Origin: Salvelinus alpinus
Lineage: Eukaryota; Chordata; Actinopteri; Salmoniformes; Salmonidae
NCBI RefSeq assembly: GCF_045679555.1
Contig: NC_092122.1
Coordinates: forward strand, 15,896,565-15,960,564
Length of the DNA: 64,000 bases
Direction of reading: 5' to 3'
The notes beneath the pieces were generated by a model. It made no database searches, was not told the DNA's origin, and was given only the letters and a program-made list of their open reading frames with translations. A program made the position numbers and the translations under genes. Numbering within the stretch: the first letter of the stretch is position 1; every line of letters begins with the position of its first letter. Positions 1 through 13,436 of the stretch are shown here, in pieces.

Positions 1-3000
1 CGCTCCCCTCGGACCGTGTTTAAGAATTCCATTACTGTAGTACAGTTGCAGTTCTGGTGGAATCAGCACAGCCGAGACTACTTATTCAGTCTAATGTAGA
101 ATGACTTGGCATGAGGGAAACAGAGGGAGATTTTCTACAAACGAGTGCATTTCCATATCTAAAGGACATCATCTCACAGTGGAGGCTGGACGGAAGGTCC
201 AGAAATAACAGCCTACGGAGAAAGGAAAGGAGACGAGGAACTCCATTAACTAAGTGACTCATAATACCCAGACAGACTCATAAGAGCGAGTCTGTGTCAA
301 AAGGAACGATGACTTCTAAACTAGCTTCTGGCTGACGTCTGTTTGACCCCAGACTACATGAATCCTACAAACTGAATTCAACCCAGAACACTGTTCATAA
401 TATCTCCACACCTAATTCTATTATGAATCGCATACCCTCGATGTCGCCCAATGAAGACTAAGGCAGCCAGGGTGCGAGGAAAGACAGACATCATCAGGTG
501 TCTAATAATAGCCCTGCTTCTCACCATTAGTTCTGCCAACACAGTCTCATACGTACCAGCTCCCAGAAAGTCCCACAGGAAGGGCCAGAGTTAGATTAGG
601 GAATCAATCAACTGTTATACTATCTCCACCTTCCTACTACTCTCCTCTTCCTTCCCTGAGGTGCACTGTACAAGTCAACTTTAATCTCAACTGGTCCGTC
701 TGTTGTCTGTGACCTAGACTGGCTCTGCATGAGGCCTTCCTGTTGTTTATGACATGTGTACACCACACCTGAGTTCAAACACTACTTGAAATACTTTGTA
801 AATACTTCCGCTAGGCTTGAATGAGCTTTCCTGGCCAATAGAGTAGTCACAATAGTGCAAACCCTGACCATCTGGCACTCCAGGCAGGCTAGAACAAACA
901 CTAGAAGAATTTGAAAGATTTCAAATAGTATCTGAACCCAGGTCTGGTATACAGCACAGTGAACTGTTTGGAGAACCCCACCCCTCACCCCCTGCCACTG
1001 AACAATATTGTCTGTCACAGTGCCAGACACCTCAGCAGGGGGTACAGTATAATAATATCATACGCGCCCTCGCAGGTTTTATCTTCTCAATTACATCTCT
1101 CTAGTGCAGGCATTAACTTCAATAGGAAAAGCATATTGGAGTTGAGTTTTAAGATTTATACCACTTCCTGTAGTTTTGTCTAGCCATGGTCTGTGATAAA
1201 GGGTACAGTTACAGTTTCTAGCAGAGATAATTCTGACCTTCCTATCCAGGGATCTATGGCATATCATTTCACTTTCATGGATTTTGGAGGGTGACAATGG
1301 GTCTAGTACAGATGCATGGTAACTTATGTCATGATGATAACAGTTATCAGGAAAAGGTCAAGTTTAAAGGACCAATGTCCCATGTACACTATAATAATAG
1401 CCTCCTCCAATGATTCATAATAGCGAATGGACGAGTCTATTTCTTTCTGTCCATGTTTCAGCTGCTCAAAGTGCTCCATTCACATTGAGAAGCCACAGAC
1501 TGTGTAGCATTACTCAGCGGATGTTAGCAGCTACTAAATAAGTTATTCAAATGATGAGAGCGAGGGAGAGAGAGACACAGAGAGAGACACAGAGAGGGAA
1601 CGAGACATGGGGCTGAGGGACAGAAAGACTGACCGATAGGCAGATACCACAGTAGGTTTCACCTCATGACCAGAGCTATAGTATAGTGCTTCTCATTCTC
1701 TTCCATTATCATAGCTTCCTCTATGCTTGTCAAGTACATGGTTATGGGTCATTACCCTCCCATAAAGCACCATTCAATTCCATTACAATGACTTCTGCCT
1801 TCTACTGGATTTGATCACATTTCATCCCTCATTTTACATCACTGATATTGTGTTCATTTATTTCTCCTCATCTCCCATAAGCCAACAAGAGCTACTGGTG
1901 AAGAGTTCTAGTACTGATGGAGAGTTCTACTGCCTTTGTGGTGGAAAATTGAAACAATATCAAAGCAAGTGGCCAAAGGAGGTAAAATACCACAGTATGA
2001 ACAGATCAGAACAGCACAGCCAGCTGGGCTCATACTCCTGGAATAGGAACACCTGAAAACACTCTCCTTCAATCCTGAGTGTATCAGTTCCCAGGATCTA
2101 ACATGGAGCGCTCCTGTCTGGAACTCATGTGACCCTGCCGACAGTTTCTACTGGGACAGAAAACAAGTGAACACACAGGACGTAGTTTGACCTTCCTTTA
2201 GACAGGTGGAGGACTTGTTAACTCTTCCTACTCAGAGGTTACAGATGGAGTTTAAAAACACACAACCGAAGCCTCTGAAAGAATGCAGCCGTATTCGTGC
2301 CGACCCGTCCGGTAAGTTGGAAGCTGAAAATCTGGTATGAAAAGCAGCTTTCCGTCTTTCCGGGGATTGTTGCTTTAACCACTGACTAAATTCTCCTATC
2401 AGCAATGTGCTAATGATTTGGTTGGTGGGTCAAAAGCTTTTGATAATACCTCTGATTACTTTGACACTGAACACCCCTAAAGACGAACGCTGATGAGTTA
2501 CTAGAGAACCAATCAGAGCCTAGAGAACCATTAGAAAACAACATTCCACACAGACCGATCCATCATAATCTACTTGGCTGTAGCTGACAGTTTAACATGG
2601 GGGTGAAGGCAGAAGGTTCCTTTAGGGCGTTTTTAGTTCTGCTTTATCTTCTGTATCTAGACTCCTGTAATTTGACTGTCATCTTGGATCATGTGGATCA
2701 TCACCGGGATCTTCAGCTGTTCATTTGGGATCCTCTGCCGGAATTTTTATCAACTCGTGTCAATGTAGAAAAATTCTCAACGGGACATTCCTTCTTCAAT
2801 CGGGTCACGGCGGGGTCGAATCGCTCAATAGTCGTTCTGCTCAAAGCAGCAGATGCCAATCAGTATTCTATGGCCATTCTTCCCTGAGCAGATCACGTCA
2901 ACGTCAACTGGGAATGGTCATGCTTTTCCGATTGAGTCTCCGTCACAATCCAAGTGTCAATCAGAGGAATGACCTTTCTGACCGCTGAGGAAATGGAGAG

Positions 3001-6000
3001 AAGGCCTGATTCACTACATATGCCTCCATCGTTCATCTCTACCCATTCAACACAGAATAGCTGTCAATGGTCTGTCTGGCAGCCCAACGTCTAAGCCCAG
3101 TTTGTGTATGTGGAAGTCCAAGCCTCTCGCTACGTCAATGGTAACAATAAGGTATAATGTACACAAAGTCTCAGAGCAAGGGAAAGTAAGTGCCATCCAT
3201 CTTGGAACATGTAAACGCCTCACGTTCCCCAAAGACTCAAATTCACAATAGCTTTCAACATGGATGGAGACCTGAATGGCCCACAGATGAACAACCTCAA
3301 CGTTATTTGAAATGTCTATCTAGATAGCAAATTAATCAAAATATATAAATACATGTTGAGTTTAGCCTGACTTTCAACTCAAGCAAAGCTGTTTGAGTTT
3401 CATAGAAAGTTCAAAGTTCAAGAAAAACCACTGCATTAGATAAGGTAAACCTCTCAGGATAGGCAACATAAATCAACGAGGGTCAGGCTATCCCAGAGCT
3501 TACAACTCCAACTGCCATCCATGTCCATACACCAACAGACTGCTATGGATGCACAGAAGCCTCGGTCCAGTGGCCCCACATGCTGCCTGCCTCTGAACAG
3601 ATGTGCTGGGAGCTGCCACCCCCTGAATCAACGATGCGTGACGAATGGCTGGATTTCTCTAGAGGTCAGGGTTCAAGCCATATCCCTTACCCGGTCTGGG
3701 CATTAAACACAGATGCATGACGTTAGTTTCCATGCCAATGCTGCCTTGGGAGACTCACGGTGGAGCCTGTGACCGTGGCCCTCCCCACGGACCGGCAACC
3801 CCAACAACCACTCACCATGAACTCAAACTAACTAGCCCCATGTACCCAGCCCTATTTCATCCATCCCTATGGAGCTATGTAGACCTACAAACCTACATCC
3901 ACTCAAGGTTACCCCAGACCGCCCTCCAGATACCCACTAAAGCCACTCACCTGTGGATGTAGAAAGCCTGAACACAGAGTGTAGGTGAAGGTCAGCATGT
4001 TCCCTAGGCCTAGGTCAGGGATTCAATTTGCAATCTGCCGTGGCCTTCAGTCTTTCCCAACCCAGATGTCTCGCTTCCTGGGAGATAAACACGATTCAGC
4101 AAAGGCCCGACCAATGTTTCCACGGCTAAATCATCTGCACAATATTATCAGGCAATGTTACGGTCCGCTATCTGGAGCATTATTGGATAATCATTGGTTT
4201 TATGGAGCTGGTGTAGAATTTGAAAGCGAATAAGACCCAATTCTGAACAAAAGTGTGTTGCCAAATGTTTCACTATTTCCAGAAATCTGATGTTTTAGAT
4301 CTGATTTTCCACTTCAGAGTGATGTTTTGTTTACTAGCAGATACCATTCCAGGAACCCCAGTCACCAGGAATAATGCTTTTAACCTCTAACATCCAGCCA
4401 AACATGACAAAATGTAACCCACTCCCTAATCAAAACAAATGGAATTGCATTGTGACCATGCTTTCCCTTCACCAAGGAGTGCCTTATCTAGAAATCATAT
4501 GATCAATAAAGCTATACATTTTCATTTAACCTAGTGACTTCATTCTCCATGAGTAACTGCAGGCAGGGGGCCCTGTGTATTGTGGTCCCTCCCTCCACAT
4601 GCTGTATAAATTAGGTAGAAACAAAGACAAATTTATCTGATTAGAGTGGGCTGGCAGGCTAGCACAGAGAAGGGAGGGGAGGGGATATTGGCCACTGTGT
4701 CTCGCAGCACTTATGAATTGGCCTTGTGCAAACATCCTGCTGTTTTATATGCTTCCTGGGGCCAGGGGTCAACAGGCGTGCATGACCAATCACAGCCACA
4801 AATCAGGATCTGAACGCATTCTGTCATCAGCACAGTGGAATTCAATTAGGTTTAATTCATTTTAAAGGCCTGCTATCAGCCTCATTGTTACTTTGTTGAT
4901 GAATGTTTTTTTTAACAGGCGAAGGCTATGCTAGGATCGCACGCCTCCTCATGTGAAAAGGAACTGCAGCGAGTGCATTAATGGAAAGAGGAGAAAAGTG
5001 ACACTTGATTTCCGCTTACCAGTTGCGTTCCAGAAGCTCTTTCGGTCTATGCCAGCAGACCTTTTTTTATGTTGGGTCCACATTTCAATCAGGAGGTCCC
5101 CTAAGAGCAAACCAATCAGCAGCAAAGAGACTGATTTGAGCCTCAGACATGTTAATCAATAACTGCATTATTGGTGGGTGGATAGGTTTCTCTGCAGAAG
5201 TACTACTTCTGATTGGTGTCTGCATTTTGAACAGGAAGTGAGTTCTCTTGTCTATCCATTGTTACGTCTTTTCAGATTAGGTTTAACATATTCCAGTCTT
5301 AACTTTTTGAATTAGAAAGGCTTTGCCTTTGTCTCCTCTCATAGTGAAAGAAAAACGGCCCTATAGCTATTTTATTCTGGGCATTTTAAAAATAGCTTAG
5401 TAACAAAACAACTTCCCTGAAAGCCACTGATCAAGCAGATACAGCTAAATAAAGTGACCAATTAAAACCTACCCATTCCTTTCATTCCAGGCTTTTTGAA
5501 ATGTCATCCGTAAAGTATGACAATAACAAGTAGTAGGTGTACATAGGTATTTACTGCATATAACAATGTCCTACAATTTCTGGTATTCAATAAGTGTTAC
5601 CATCAATCAAATACACATTCATTTACTGATACAGTATGTGGATATACTGTAAATCGCTAGACAACTTGCAACTTTTCACAATTTCCATAAGCGTTCTTAC
5701 CAGTACATCTTGGCGATCTTAGACTTTCCGTACAGCCCGCTGATTGCAATATCTTCCTGACCATATCCTGGAATCACTTACAGATTGCTTGTTTTCTTCT
5801 TCATGTTGGAAGCTTAGATATGAGCTCATTCTCTGAGGGAGGGTTGCTGCAGTGTTAAGGCCATCTCTGCATCATAAGATATATGCTCATTACACCAAAC
5901 CATCAGGCAGTCAGCAGGCTGGATTCGAAACACATGTGGACAACATGAGGCAAGGCTGGGAGCAAGGTGACGATAAGACATACATATTGGAAATAGAAAA

Positions 6001-6403
6001 CAAACAAGAACACCCTCACACTCACAGACCGTTCTCCCACCACAAGCTACGGGTGTGAAGGTGAAACGTTGGCACAAAATAAACAAGTGACACTATGAAA
6101 GTGCAGTGTGCCGGGAGCTTTTTTCCTTTCAATCAAGCCATCCTTACCCCCTAGTCTTCCCATTCACGTTCACTCAATTGAAGAGGCATATTTTGAGTAT
6201 GCTGCTCGTTCTTTTACTACCACGTCCAACAATTGAATTGCACCCAGGTCTCTGACCTAACAGTACCAATCAGTTATATTACTCCAACAGTGTGACTGCC
6301 CTATTGAGTCCCTCATGTTTTAAAGGGGATGACTTCAGGCCAGATCAATAAGGCCCAATCCACAGGGGCCGATGGGATGCCCACCCCTGTATTCTAATCC
6401 CAG

Positions 6404-6405
<2 letters not shown>
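1..6405. other. Intergenic DNA, no recognised gene
   Basis: This 6.4-kb stretch shows no gene, RNA gene or autonomous transposon that I can recognise. Open frames are all under 100 codons and none resembles a known family. A purine-rich GA patch lies at 1557-1605. The only coding-like signal is a 67-bp candidate exon at 5701-5767 on the minus strand, listed separately. Confidence 0.6.
5701..5767 (-). other. Candidate orphan exon (unidentified)
   Basis: On the minus strand a CAG acceptor lies just above 5767 and a GTAAGA donor just below 5701. They bound 67 bp that are open in the frame reading YGQEDIAISGLYGKSKIAKM, a composition typical of conserved protein. I do not recognise the protein and found no partner exon nearby. 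A chance open frame between two splice-like motifs is a real alternative. Confidence 0.2.

Positions 6406-6481
<76 letters not shown>
6406..6481. repeat. (GT)n microsatellite
   Basis: About 37 uninterrupted GT dinucleotides. Pure tracts of this length are usually highly polymorphic in fish. Confidence 0.95.
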
Positions 6482-6483
<2 letters not shown>

Positions 6484-7539
6484 ATGGCTGTATTAATACC
6501 AGCTATTTAATTGGCCCAGCCTCAGAGCGCTGAGGGAGCTGTATCCAAGCCCCTCTCCCTCTGTAGATGAATAGTACTTTGCTAATTATGTGAATGGATG
6601 ACCTGGGGACCCGGGCGGGACAGGCTTAGGTAATTCTACTTAGGCTCTGATTGATTCTGTCAACATTAACCTGTGGTTCATATTCCTCCAGCACGCTATG
6701 GGCCCTCTTCCTCATTACAGCCCCAGAGAGGACCAAGGTTCATCTGCCATGTGTCCGGCGCTGCGCCAGCGGTCACTTCTTCCATTGCTGCATCTGCAAA
6801 TGTATGAGAGGTTCCCTGCATGGCGTGTGTTGAGTCATGTACACTAGAACCTGTTATTACTGTTTTAATGAGTTAGCGTTTTGTAAGGAGTAACAGTGAG
6901 TTTTGATTCTCGGTGTTTCTAGATGAATGGCTCCATGTCAGGCAGTACCGACTGCATTAATGGACTCATGGACTTATTTATGGAGCCGTCACTGGGTCAG
7001 GACACCACGCTTCAAGCCATATACTGGACCAGATTAATGAACACATTTACTGTTCCGCATAATCAGCATACATGTCCTTGAGAGTCACCGCAAAGCTGTA
7101 AAGCAAAGACTTGAATGTGATAAAGAGAAAGCCTCTTATCTAATCATGATGTGTTTAGGGTTCCATGCTGATTCCATGTCTGGACTATGAGACTGAACAC
7201 GCTGCAGGAGAACCAAAGCCAACGCTCAGGACAAAGAGCAGATGTTCGCTAGATAACCTCTCTCTGGGCAATCTTGGCACCCTAACCAGACAAGGATTTC
7301 CTGGGTAAACTACAAGTCGGCTGTATTGGGAGGGAATCACAAAGGTCAGCCTGAAGCTTTGTGCATATGGACAAACACTATGTCGCCGACATATATATCA
7401 GTGGGATGAGGAACAGTAAAAGCTCATTCCTAGAGCTATATGCGTACCTTAGTTGACTACACATCAATCATAGGCCTATTTAACAGATAGGAGCAAACAT
7501 GATCATAACTGTAAAGTCTGTCAGTGATGCCAAGATATA
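6482..7539. other. Intergenic DNA, nothing recognised
   Basis: About 1 kb between the GT tract and the first Tc1 element. I see no gene, RNA or repeat signature here. Confidence 0.5.
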
Positions 7540-9077
7540 CAGTGTCTTCGGAAAGTATTCAGACCCCTTGACTTTTTCCAACTTATTGTTACGTTACAGC
7601 CTTATTCTAAAATGGATTAAATTGTGTTTTTTTCTCATCAATCTACACACAATACCCAATAATGACAAAGCAAAAACAGGTTTTTCAAACATTTTGTGAA
7701 GTTATAATAAATAAATATAAAAAAATCCCATTTACATAAGTATTCAGACCCTTTACTCAATACTTTGTTGAAGTACCTTTGGCAGTGACTACAGCCCCGA
7801 GTCTTCTTGGGTATGACGCTACAAGCTTGGCACACCTGTATTTGGGGAGTTTCTCCCATTCTTCTCTGCAAATCCTATCAAGCTCTGTCAGGTTGGGTGG
7901 GCAGCGTCACTGCACAGCTATTTTCAGGTCTCTAGAGATGTTGGATCGGGTTCGAGTCAGGGCTCTGGCTGGGCCACTCAAGGACATTCAGAGACTTGTC
8001 CCGAAGCCACTCCTGCATTGTCTTGGCTGTGTGCTTAGGGTCGTTGTTCTGTTGGAAGGTGGACCTTTGCCCCAGTCTGAGGTCCTGAGCACTATGGAGC
8101 AGGTTATCATCAAGGATCTCTCTCTGTACGTTACTCCGTTCATCTTTCCCTCGATCCTGACTAGTCTCCCAGTCCCTGACGCTGAAAAACATCCCCAAAG
8201 CATGATGCTGCCACCACCATGCTTCACCGTAGGGATGGTGCTAGGTTTCCTCCAGATGTGACACTTGGCATTCAGGCCAAAGAGTTCAATATTGGTTTCG
8301 TCAGACCAGAGAATCTTGTTTCTCATGGTCTGAGAGTCTTTAGGTGACTTTTGGCAAATTCCAAGCGGGCTGTCGTGTGCGTTTTACTGAGGAGTTGCTT
8401 CCGTCTGGCCACTCTATCATAAAAGCCTGAGATGCTGCAGAGATGGTTGTCCTTCTGGAAGGTTCTCCGAACTCTAGAGCTCTGCCAGAGTGACCATTGA
8501 GTCCTTGGTCACCTCCCTGACCAAGGCCCTTCTCCCCCGATGGCTCAGTTTGGCCGGGTGGCCAGCTCTAGGAAGAGTCTTAGTGTTTCCAAACTTCTTC
8601 CATTTAAGAATGATGGAAGCCATTGTGTTCTTGGAGAAATTCAATGCTGTTTTTGTACCCTTCCCCTGATCTGTGCCTCGACATAATCCTGTCTCGGAGC
8701 TCTAGCGACAATTCCTTCGACCTCATGGCTTGGTTTTTGCTGTGACATGCACTGTCAACTGTGGGATATTTTATAGACAGTTGTGTGCCTTTCCAAATCA
8801 TGTCCAATCAATTGAATTTACCCCAGGTGGACTCCAATCAAGTTGTAGAAGCATCTCAAGGATGATCAATGGAAACAGAATGCACCTGAGCTCAATTTCG
8901 AGTCTCATAGCAAAGGGTCTGAATAGTTATGTAAATAAGGTATTTCTGTTTTTTATTATGGGGTATTGTGTGTAGATTGCTAAGGATTTGTATTTATTTA
9001 ATCCATTTTAGAATAAGGCTGTAACGTAACAAAATGTGGACAAAGTCAAGGAGTCTGAATACTTTCCGAATGCACTG
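7540..9077 (-). mobile_element. Tc1-like transposon A, degraded
   Basis: The element is 1,538 bp and flanked by TA dinucleotides (7538-7539 and 9078-9079), the Tc1/mariner target duplication. Its ends are inverted: CAGTGTCTTCGGAAAGTATT on the left mirrors CTTTCCGAATGCACTG on the right, and the inverted similarity continues inward for roughly 80 bp. A second internal copy of the 'tattcagaccc' motif near 7741 suggests an IR/DR arrangement. The transposase lies on the minus strand and is broken. It belongs to the same family as the copy at 38636-40153. Confidence 0.93.
7757..8726 (-). pseudogene. Tc1 transposase relic (element A)
   Basis: Minus-strand remains of a DD34E transposase. The start region near 8726 reads MRSKELSLELRDR. 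The catalytic core has WSDETNIELFG near 8300 (first D kept), QQNNDPKHT near 8060 (the second D is now N) and SNPIQHL followed by a stop near 7940, with Q where the family has E. Frame changes separate the pieces and a TAG replaces the Trp codon after QHL. The C-terminal TKY and a TGA stop lie at 7757-7759. It cannot encode an active enzyme. Confidence 0.9.
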
Positions 9078-9093
9078 TATCTCTCTCTCTCTG

Positions 9094-9202
9094 ATTCGGA
9101 GGGGTTGGGTTAAATGCAGAAGACACATTTCAGTTGACACATTGGCACATTCAATTGAAGGCATTCAGTTGCACAACTGACTAGGTATCCCCATTTCCTT
9201 TT
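9094..9202. repeat. Salmonid-type interspersed repeat fragment
   Basis: A segment beginning at a TCTCT run and continuing through 'ggttgggttaaatgcagaag' to 'actgactaggtatcccc'. I recall this segment as very abundant in salmonid sequence; that is memory, not a search. It abuts the right end of Tc1 element A. Confidence 0.5.
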
Positions 9203-10098
9203 ATATTCTCTCTCTCTATCTCTCTCTACATGAATCCTCATGTGGACACATTGATCACCACATTATATCCCTCCTACTGTGTGTGATGTATTCTCCAGGA
9301 CACGAATGCTTCAACTCCTCAACCCAGAGCATCTGCAGAGTCCTTATGTGACTCAGTCAACACATCTGTTCCCCTGAAAAACACCATTAACAAGAAAGGA
9401 GGGGATAGAGGGATTCACCAAGCCAACAGCTTTTTACTTTCTACCCTCTGATCCAAGTAAACATACTTTCCCCATTGTGGAATAAAGCCTGGGGTGTGTT
9501 TGGCCAAACAATGTCTGTCAGATGGATACCGCTAAAAACTCCCATAAGGCACCACTCCCATAAGGCACCACCACCCAGCGGTGACGACTAAGGGATGATC
9601 TAGGGAGGTTATGTTACATGTGTCTCTTACTGATGAGGTCATCAAGTGGAGACTGTCATACCCCTAAGGTCCATCATACTGTAGGTGGACATTCCCCTGA
9701 AATACAAATCAGATGGCGTGTTGAAATGGAAGGATAAGCAGTTTGACTAAACGGCTCACAGGGTCAGGTTGGCTCCCCGAGGGCCACACACGTCTTCACA
9801 GCTAGTTTCACACTGAACACATACACACACATAATGGCTCTGCTGCCTCTGGTGACTGGCAGCTCAGGGGTGGGTTGGAGCGCATCTGAGGGGAACACAC
9901 ACAAAGACGAATGCGCGAACGTGCACACGCACGCAAGCACACAGGTACTGTATGTGCACACTGACGCACTTTAATTCCCCGTACGTCGAGGCCTAACACT
10001 GGGTTTCCTGTATGTGTTGACAGCACGATGCACATTAAAACCATACGAAGATGGCTACAGAGAAAACAGAGCCTGCTGACCACAGATACTATAGTCAC
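9203..10098. other. Intergenic DNA, nothing recognised
   Basis: No gene or repeat recognised. Short CA-rich patches occur near 9814 and 9895-9950. Confidence 0.5.
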
Positions 10099-10102
10099 TT
10101 AA

Positions 10103-10432
10103 AGGGACAGTCTGCAGCTGATACATTCATTTTTGGACGTATACATTAATGATGAATTAATTGATTCTTGAAGAACATAACTTATAAATGCCTCATGAGC
10201 TTAGTTACTCCAATGTTTGTAAACAAAGTAAATGTAAACAAACACTATACAGCATCAAAACAAAGTTAAAACTGTAATTTCTATATCATGAACGGTCAGT
10301 CCTTGCATCCATAGCTCTGTCTATGAATTTGAGAGTGGTTACATTTCTCCAGCCCTATCTCACAGCTAAATGTATTACCGAAACATGGGCGGGGATTATG
10401 CTTTGTTATTGTTTCAACTGCGGATTACCCCT
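10103..10432. mobile_element. TTAA-flanked MITE (piggyBac-type)
   Basis: A 330-bp element bounded by TTAA at 10099-10102 and 10433-10436. Imperfect terminal inverted repeats read AGGGACAGTCTGCAG at the left and, reversed, AGGGGTAATCCGCAG at the right. TTAA duplication is the hallmark of piggyBac-superfamily insertion. There is no transposase, so it is non-autonomous. I recall relatives as common in salmonid introns. Confidence 0.75.
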
Positions 10433-10436
10433 TTAA

Positions 10437-11212
10437 TGATTATTTCTTAAATAAACAGAGAAAATGCTAGGATGGAAATCTGCCAAGGACCTAAACAGTT
10501 TGGAGTTCATTTACAGTCAAGTGTTTGACTGTTTCAGTCCAACCGTCTGTTTCTGGGTCAGTAACCATTGGCCTTAAACCTCAGCGCAGGAAAGTGCAGT
10601 GTTTATTCTCAAGGTGTTTTCCACCAGTCAGCACACCTCATGGAGCCAGTTGTTTACTTTGGACGACAACCAATAGAAAAATCAATTGTGTGATAACCGC
10701 CTCCACAAAGATGCCAAGCAACAAGGGGAGAGAAACCCAAGCCTGTGATGGCAGATACATTTGCACAATGTCCAAAGTGAGAGAGTCTATTAAAAACAGA
10801 CTGCTGTAACCACATAGCTAATACACTGAGTCTATTGTGGGGACTGGGCAGTAAGGGGCAGTGTGGGCGCGTGATAAGGCTGTTGCTCCTCTGGCATTAA
10901 CTGCTGGGTGGTGTTCAGTAGAGAAAACATTTTGGTGTAGAGAGAAACGTGGAGGTATACTACCAAACTTGTCCAGTAAGAACACAGATTTGATCTTTTT
11001 CAGTAGCAAAAACGTCCCTGGCGGGCTGAATGGTTGTAGGTCTCGGTCGGCCTCATGCCAAAGTGATCAGGGGCCTCTGGGTCCCCCTGACCCCCTCTTC
11101 TCCTTCCTTCTTTTCTTCTACCGTTTAATCAGTGGGCCATGCCAACAGCTATTTGACAGAGTCAACAGACCCTCACCAGAGAGTGCAGCTAAAGACTCCC
11201 TGAGGGATACAG
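10437..11212. other. Intergenic DNA, nothing recognised
   Basis: No gene supported. Open frames at 10525-10809 and 10861-11253 have no recognisable domain. Confidence 0.5.
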
Positions 11213-11690
11213 CCACCGGCACTCACCCCCTGACCCCCCAACACACCCCCTGACCCCCAATACACCCCCTGACCCCTCCAATACACTCCCCAACCCCCCC
11301 CGAACTCAGCCCCTGTCCCCAACAACACCCCCCCGATCACCCAACACCCCCCCGACCCCTCCAACACATGCCTTGACCCACCAACACACCCAACCCCCCC
11401 CAACACGCCTTGACCCCCCAACACACCCTCTGACCCCCCCAACACACCCAACCCCCCCCAACACGCCTTGACCCCCCCAACACGCCTTGACCCCCCCCAA
11501 CACACCCCCTGACCCCCCAACACACCCCCTGACCCCCCCAACACACCCCCTGATCCCCCCAACACACCCCCTGACCCCCCAACACACCCCCTGACCCCCC
11601 CAACACACCCCTTGACCCCCCCAACACACACCTTGACCCCCCCAACACACCCTCTGACCCCCCCCCAAAACACACCTTGACACGCACAAT
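11213..11690. repeat. C-rich minisatellite, about 19-20 bp unit
   Basis: About 24 irregular copies of a unit of the form ACACCCCCTGACCCCCCA. The plus strand is almost devoid of G; the minus strand is GGGG-rich, with closely spaced G-runs that could form G-quadruplexes. The long minus-strand open frames here (Gly/Val/Cys-rich) are products of the repeat, not genes. Confidence 0.95.
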
Positions 11691-12311
11691 GTGATTGAGA
11701 ACTCTGACTCATCTGGAACACATTTAAATTAGAACGAGCCCTGCTTGAAACATTCCTTTTTCTGTTTATATTGCCTGCATCAATCCCATGTGTCATCAAA
11801 TAAATGACGACGACGCAAAAAAACGAATGCTGGATATGAGATGGAAAATGCTGTTTGTCACAGCCTACATTACAGTGACAGTGATGAGTTCAGATGTGAT
11901 TTAACTGCAGCGTGCTCCGCTCTCATTTGGGCCCCTGCCAGGGCTTGTGTGAGCTGACATAGCTCTTCAGGAGGATCAGTTTTGTGAAAGATTATCTTTA
12001 CCTGATGAAAGAAATGGAGTGATTCACATGTAAGCAACTATATCTGAAGCAACCACGTCTGAGCTGTTCATGGTCTCCTCTCCAGCCTTGTGGAAGTCAA
12101 TCAGTACCTGTAAAACACCTGTGATCCCATGTTTATTGGACCAATCAAATGCTGAGGTGTAACAAAAACAGACCCAGCAGGCATCCAGTATCCGCAAATT
12201 CCAACCGTTACCACAAGGGAATCTTTTCTAGATATGACCTAGATTTAGTGTTGCCTGAATTCTTAGTTGGGGGTACCCAAGTAGTTCAACCACATGATCC
12301 AAAGAAAAAAG
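11691..12311. other. Intergenic DNA, nothing recognised
   Basis: No gene or repeat family recognised between the C-rich minisatellite and Tc1 element B. Confidence 0.5.
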
Positions 12312-12313
12312 TA

Positions 12314-13436
12314 CACTGAACAAAAATATAAACACAACATGTAAAGTGTTGGTCCCATGTTCAATGAGCTAAAATAAAAGATCCCAGACATGTTCCATAC
12401 TCACAAAAAGCTTATTTCTCTCAAATGTTTTGCGCAAATTTGTTTACATCCCTGTTAGTGAGCATTTCTCCTATGCCAAGATAATCCATCCACCTGACAG
12501 GTGTGGTATATCAAGAAGCTGATTAAACAGCATCAAGAAGCTGATTAAACATCATTACACATGTGCACCTTGTACTGGGGACAATAAAAGGCCACTCTAA
12601 AATGTGTAGTTTTGTCATACAGCACAATGCCACAGATGTTTCAAGTTTTGAGGGAGCTGTTGCCAGAGAATTTCATGTTCATTTCTCTACCATAAGCCAC
12701 CTCCGATGTTGTTTTAGAGAATTTGGCAGTAAGTATGACCGGCCACACAACAGCAGACCACCTATATGGCATTGTGTGGGCGAGCAGTATGCTGATGTCA
12801 ACGTTGTGAACAGAGTGCCCCACGGTGGCGGTGGGGTTATAGTATGGGCAGGCATAACGAACACAATTGCATTTTATTGATGACAATTTGAAAGCTACTG
12901 TGACAAGATCCGGAGGCCCATTATCGTGCCATTCATCCTAAACCGTCACCTCGTGTTTCAGCATGATACTGCACGGCCCCATGTCGCAAGGATCTGTACA
13001 GAATTCCTAGAAGCTGAAAATGTCCCAATTCTTCCATGGCCTGCCTATTCACCAGACCTGTCACCAATTGATGCTCTGGATTGACGTGTATGACAGCGTG
13101 TTCAAGTTCCCGCCAATATCCAGCAACTTCGCACAGCCATTGTAGAGGAGAGGGACAACATTCCACAGGCCACAATCAACAGCCTGATGAACTCTATGAA
13201 AAAGAGATGTGTCGCGCTGCATGAAGCAAATGGCGGTCAAACTAGATACTTTTTAAAAATGTATCTGTGACCAACAGATGCATATCTGTATTCCCAGTCA
13301 TGTGAAATCCATAGATTAGGGCATCATAGATTAGGACATAATGTATTTATTTCAATTGACTGATTTCCTCATATGAACTGTAACTCAGTAAAATCACAGA
13401 AATTGTTGCATGTAGCAATTATACCTTTGTTCAGTA
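12314..13436 (+). mobile_element. Tc1-like transposon B, internally deleted
   Basis: A 1,123-bp element in a TA site (12312-12313, 13437-13438), with left end CACTGAACAAAAATATAAAC and right end CCTTTGTTCAGTA in inverse orientation. The plus-strand transposase is reduced. The HTH region (FHVHFSTISHL, near 12700) joins directly to [13 protein letters not shown] near 12815, so the first catalytic aspartate is deleted. QHDTARPHVARI near 12965 keeps the second D region; SPIDALD near 13070 has lost the EHVW-like third motif. Dead and non-autonomous. Same family as 40645-41767. Confidence 0.9.

Noticed and set aside
2597-2887. 96-codon frame with a hydrophobic N-terminus (MGVKAEGSFRAFLVLLYLLY)
   Set aside because: It looks like a signal peptide, but I see no known family, no flanking exons and no supporting context. 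A chance frame of this length is expected in 64 kb.
11173-11799. 208-codon Gly/Val/Cys-rich minus-strand frame
   Set aside because: It is the translation of the C-rich minisatellite; overlapping frames are equally open.
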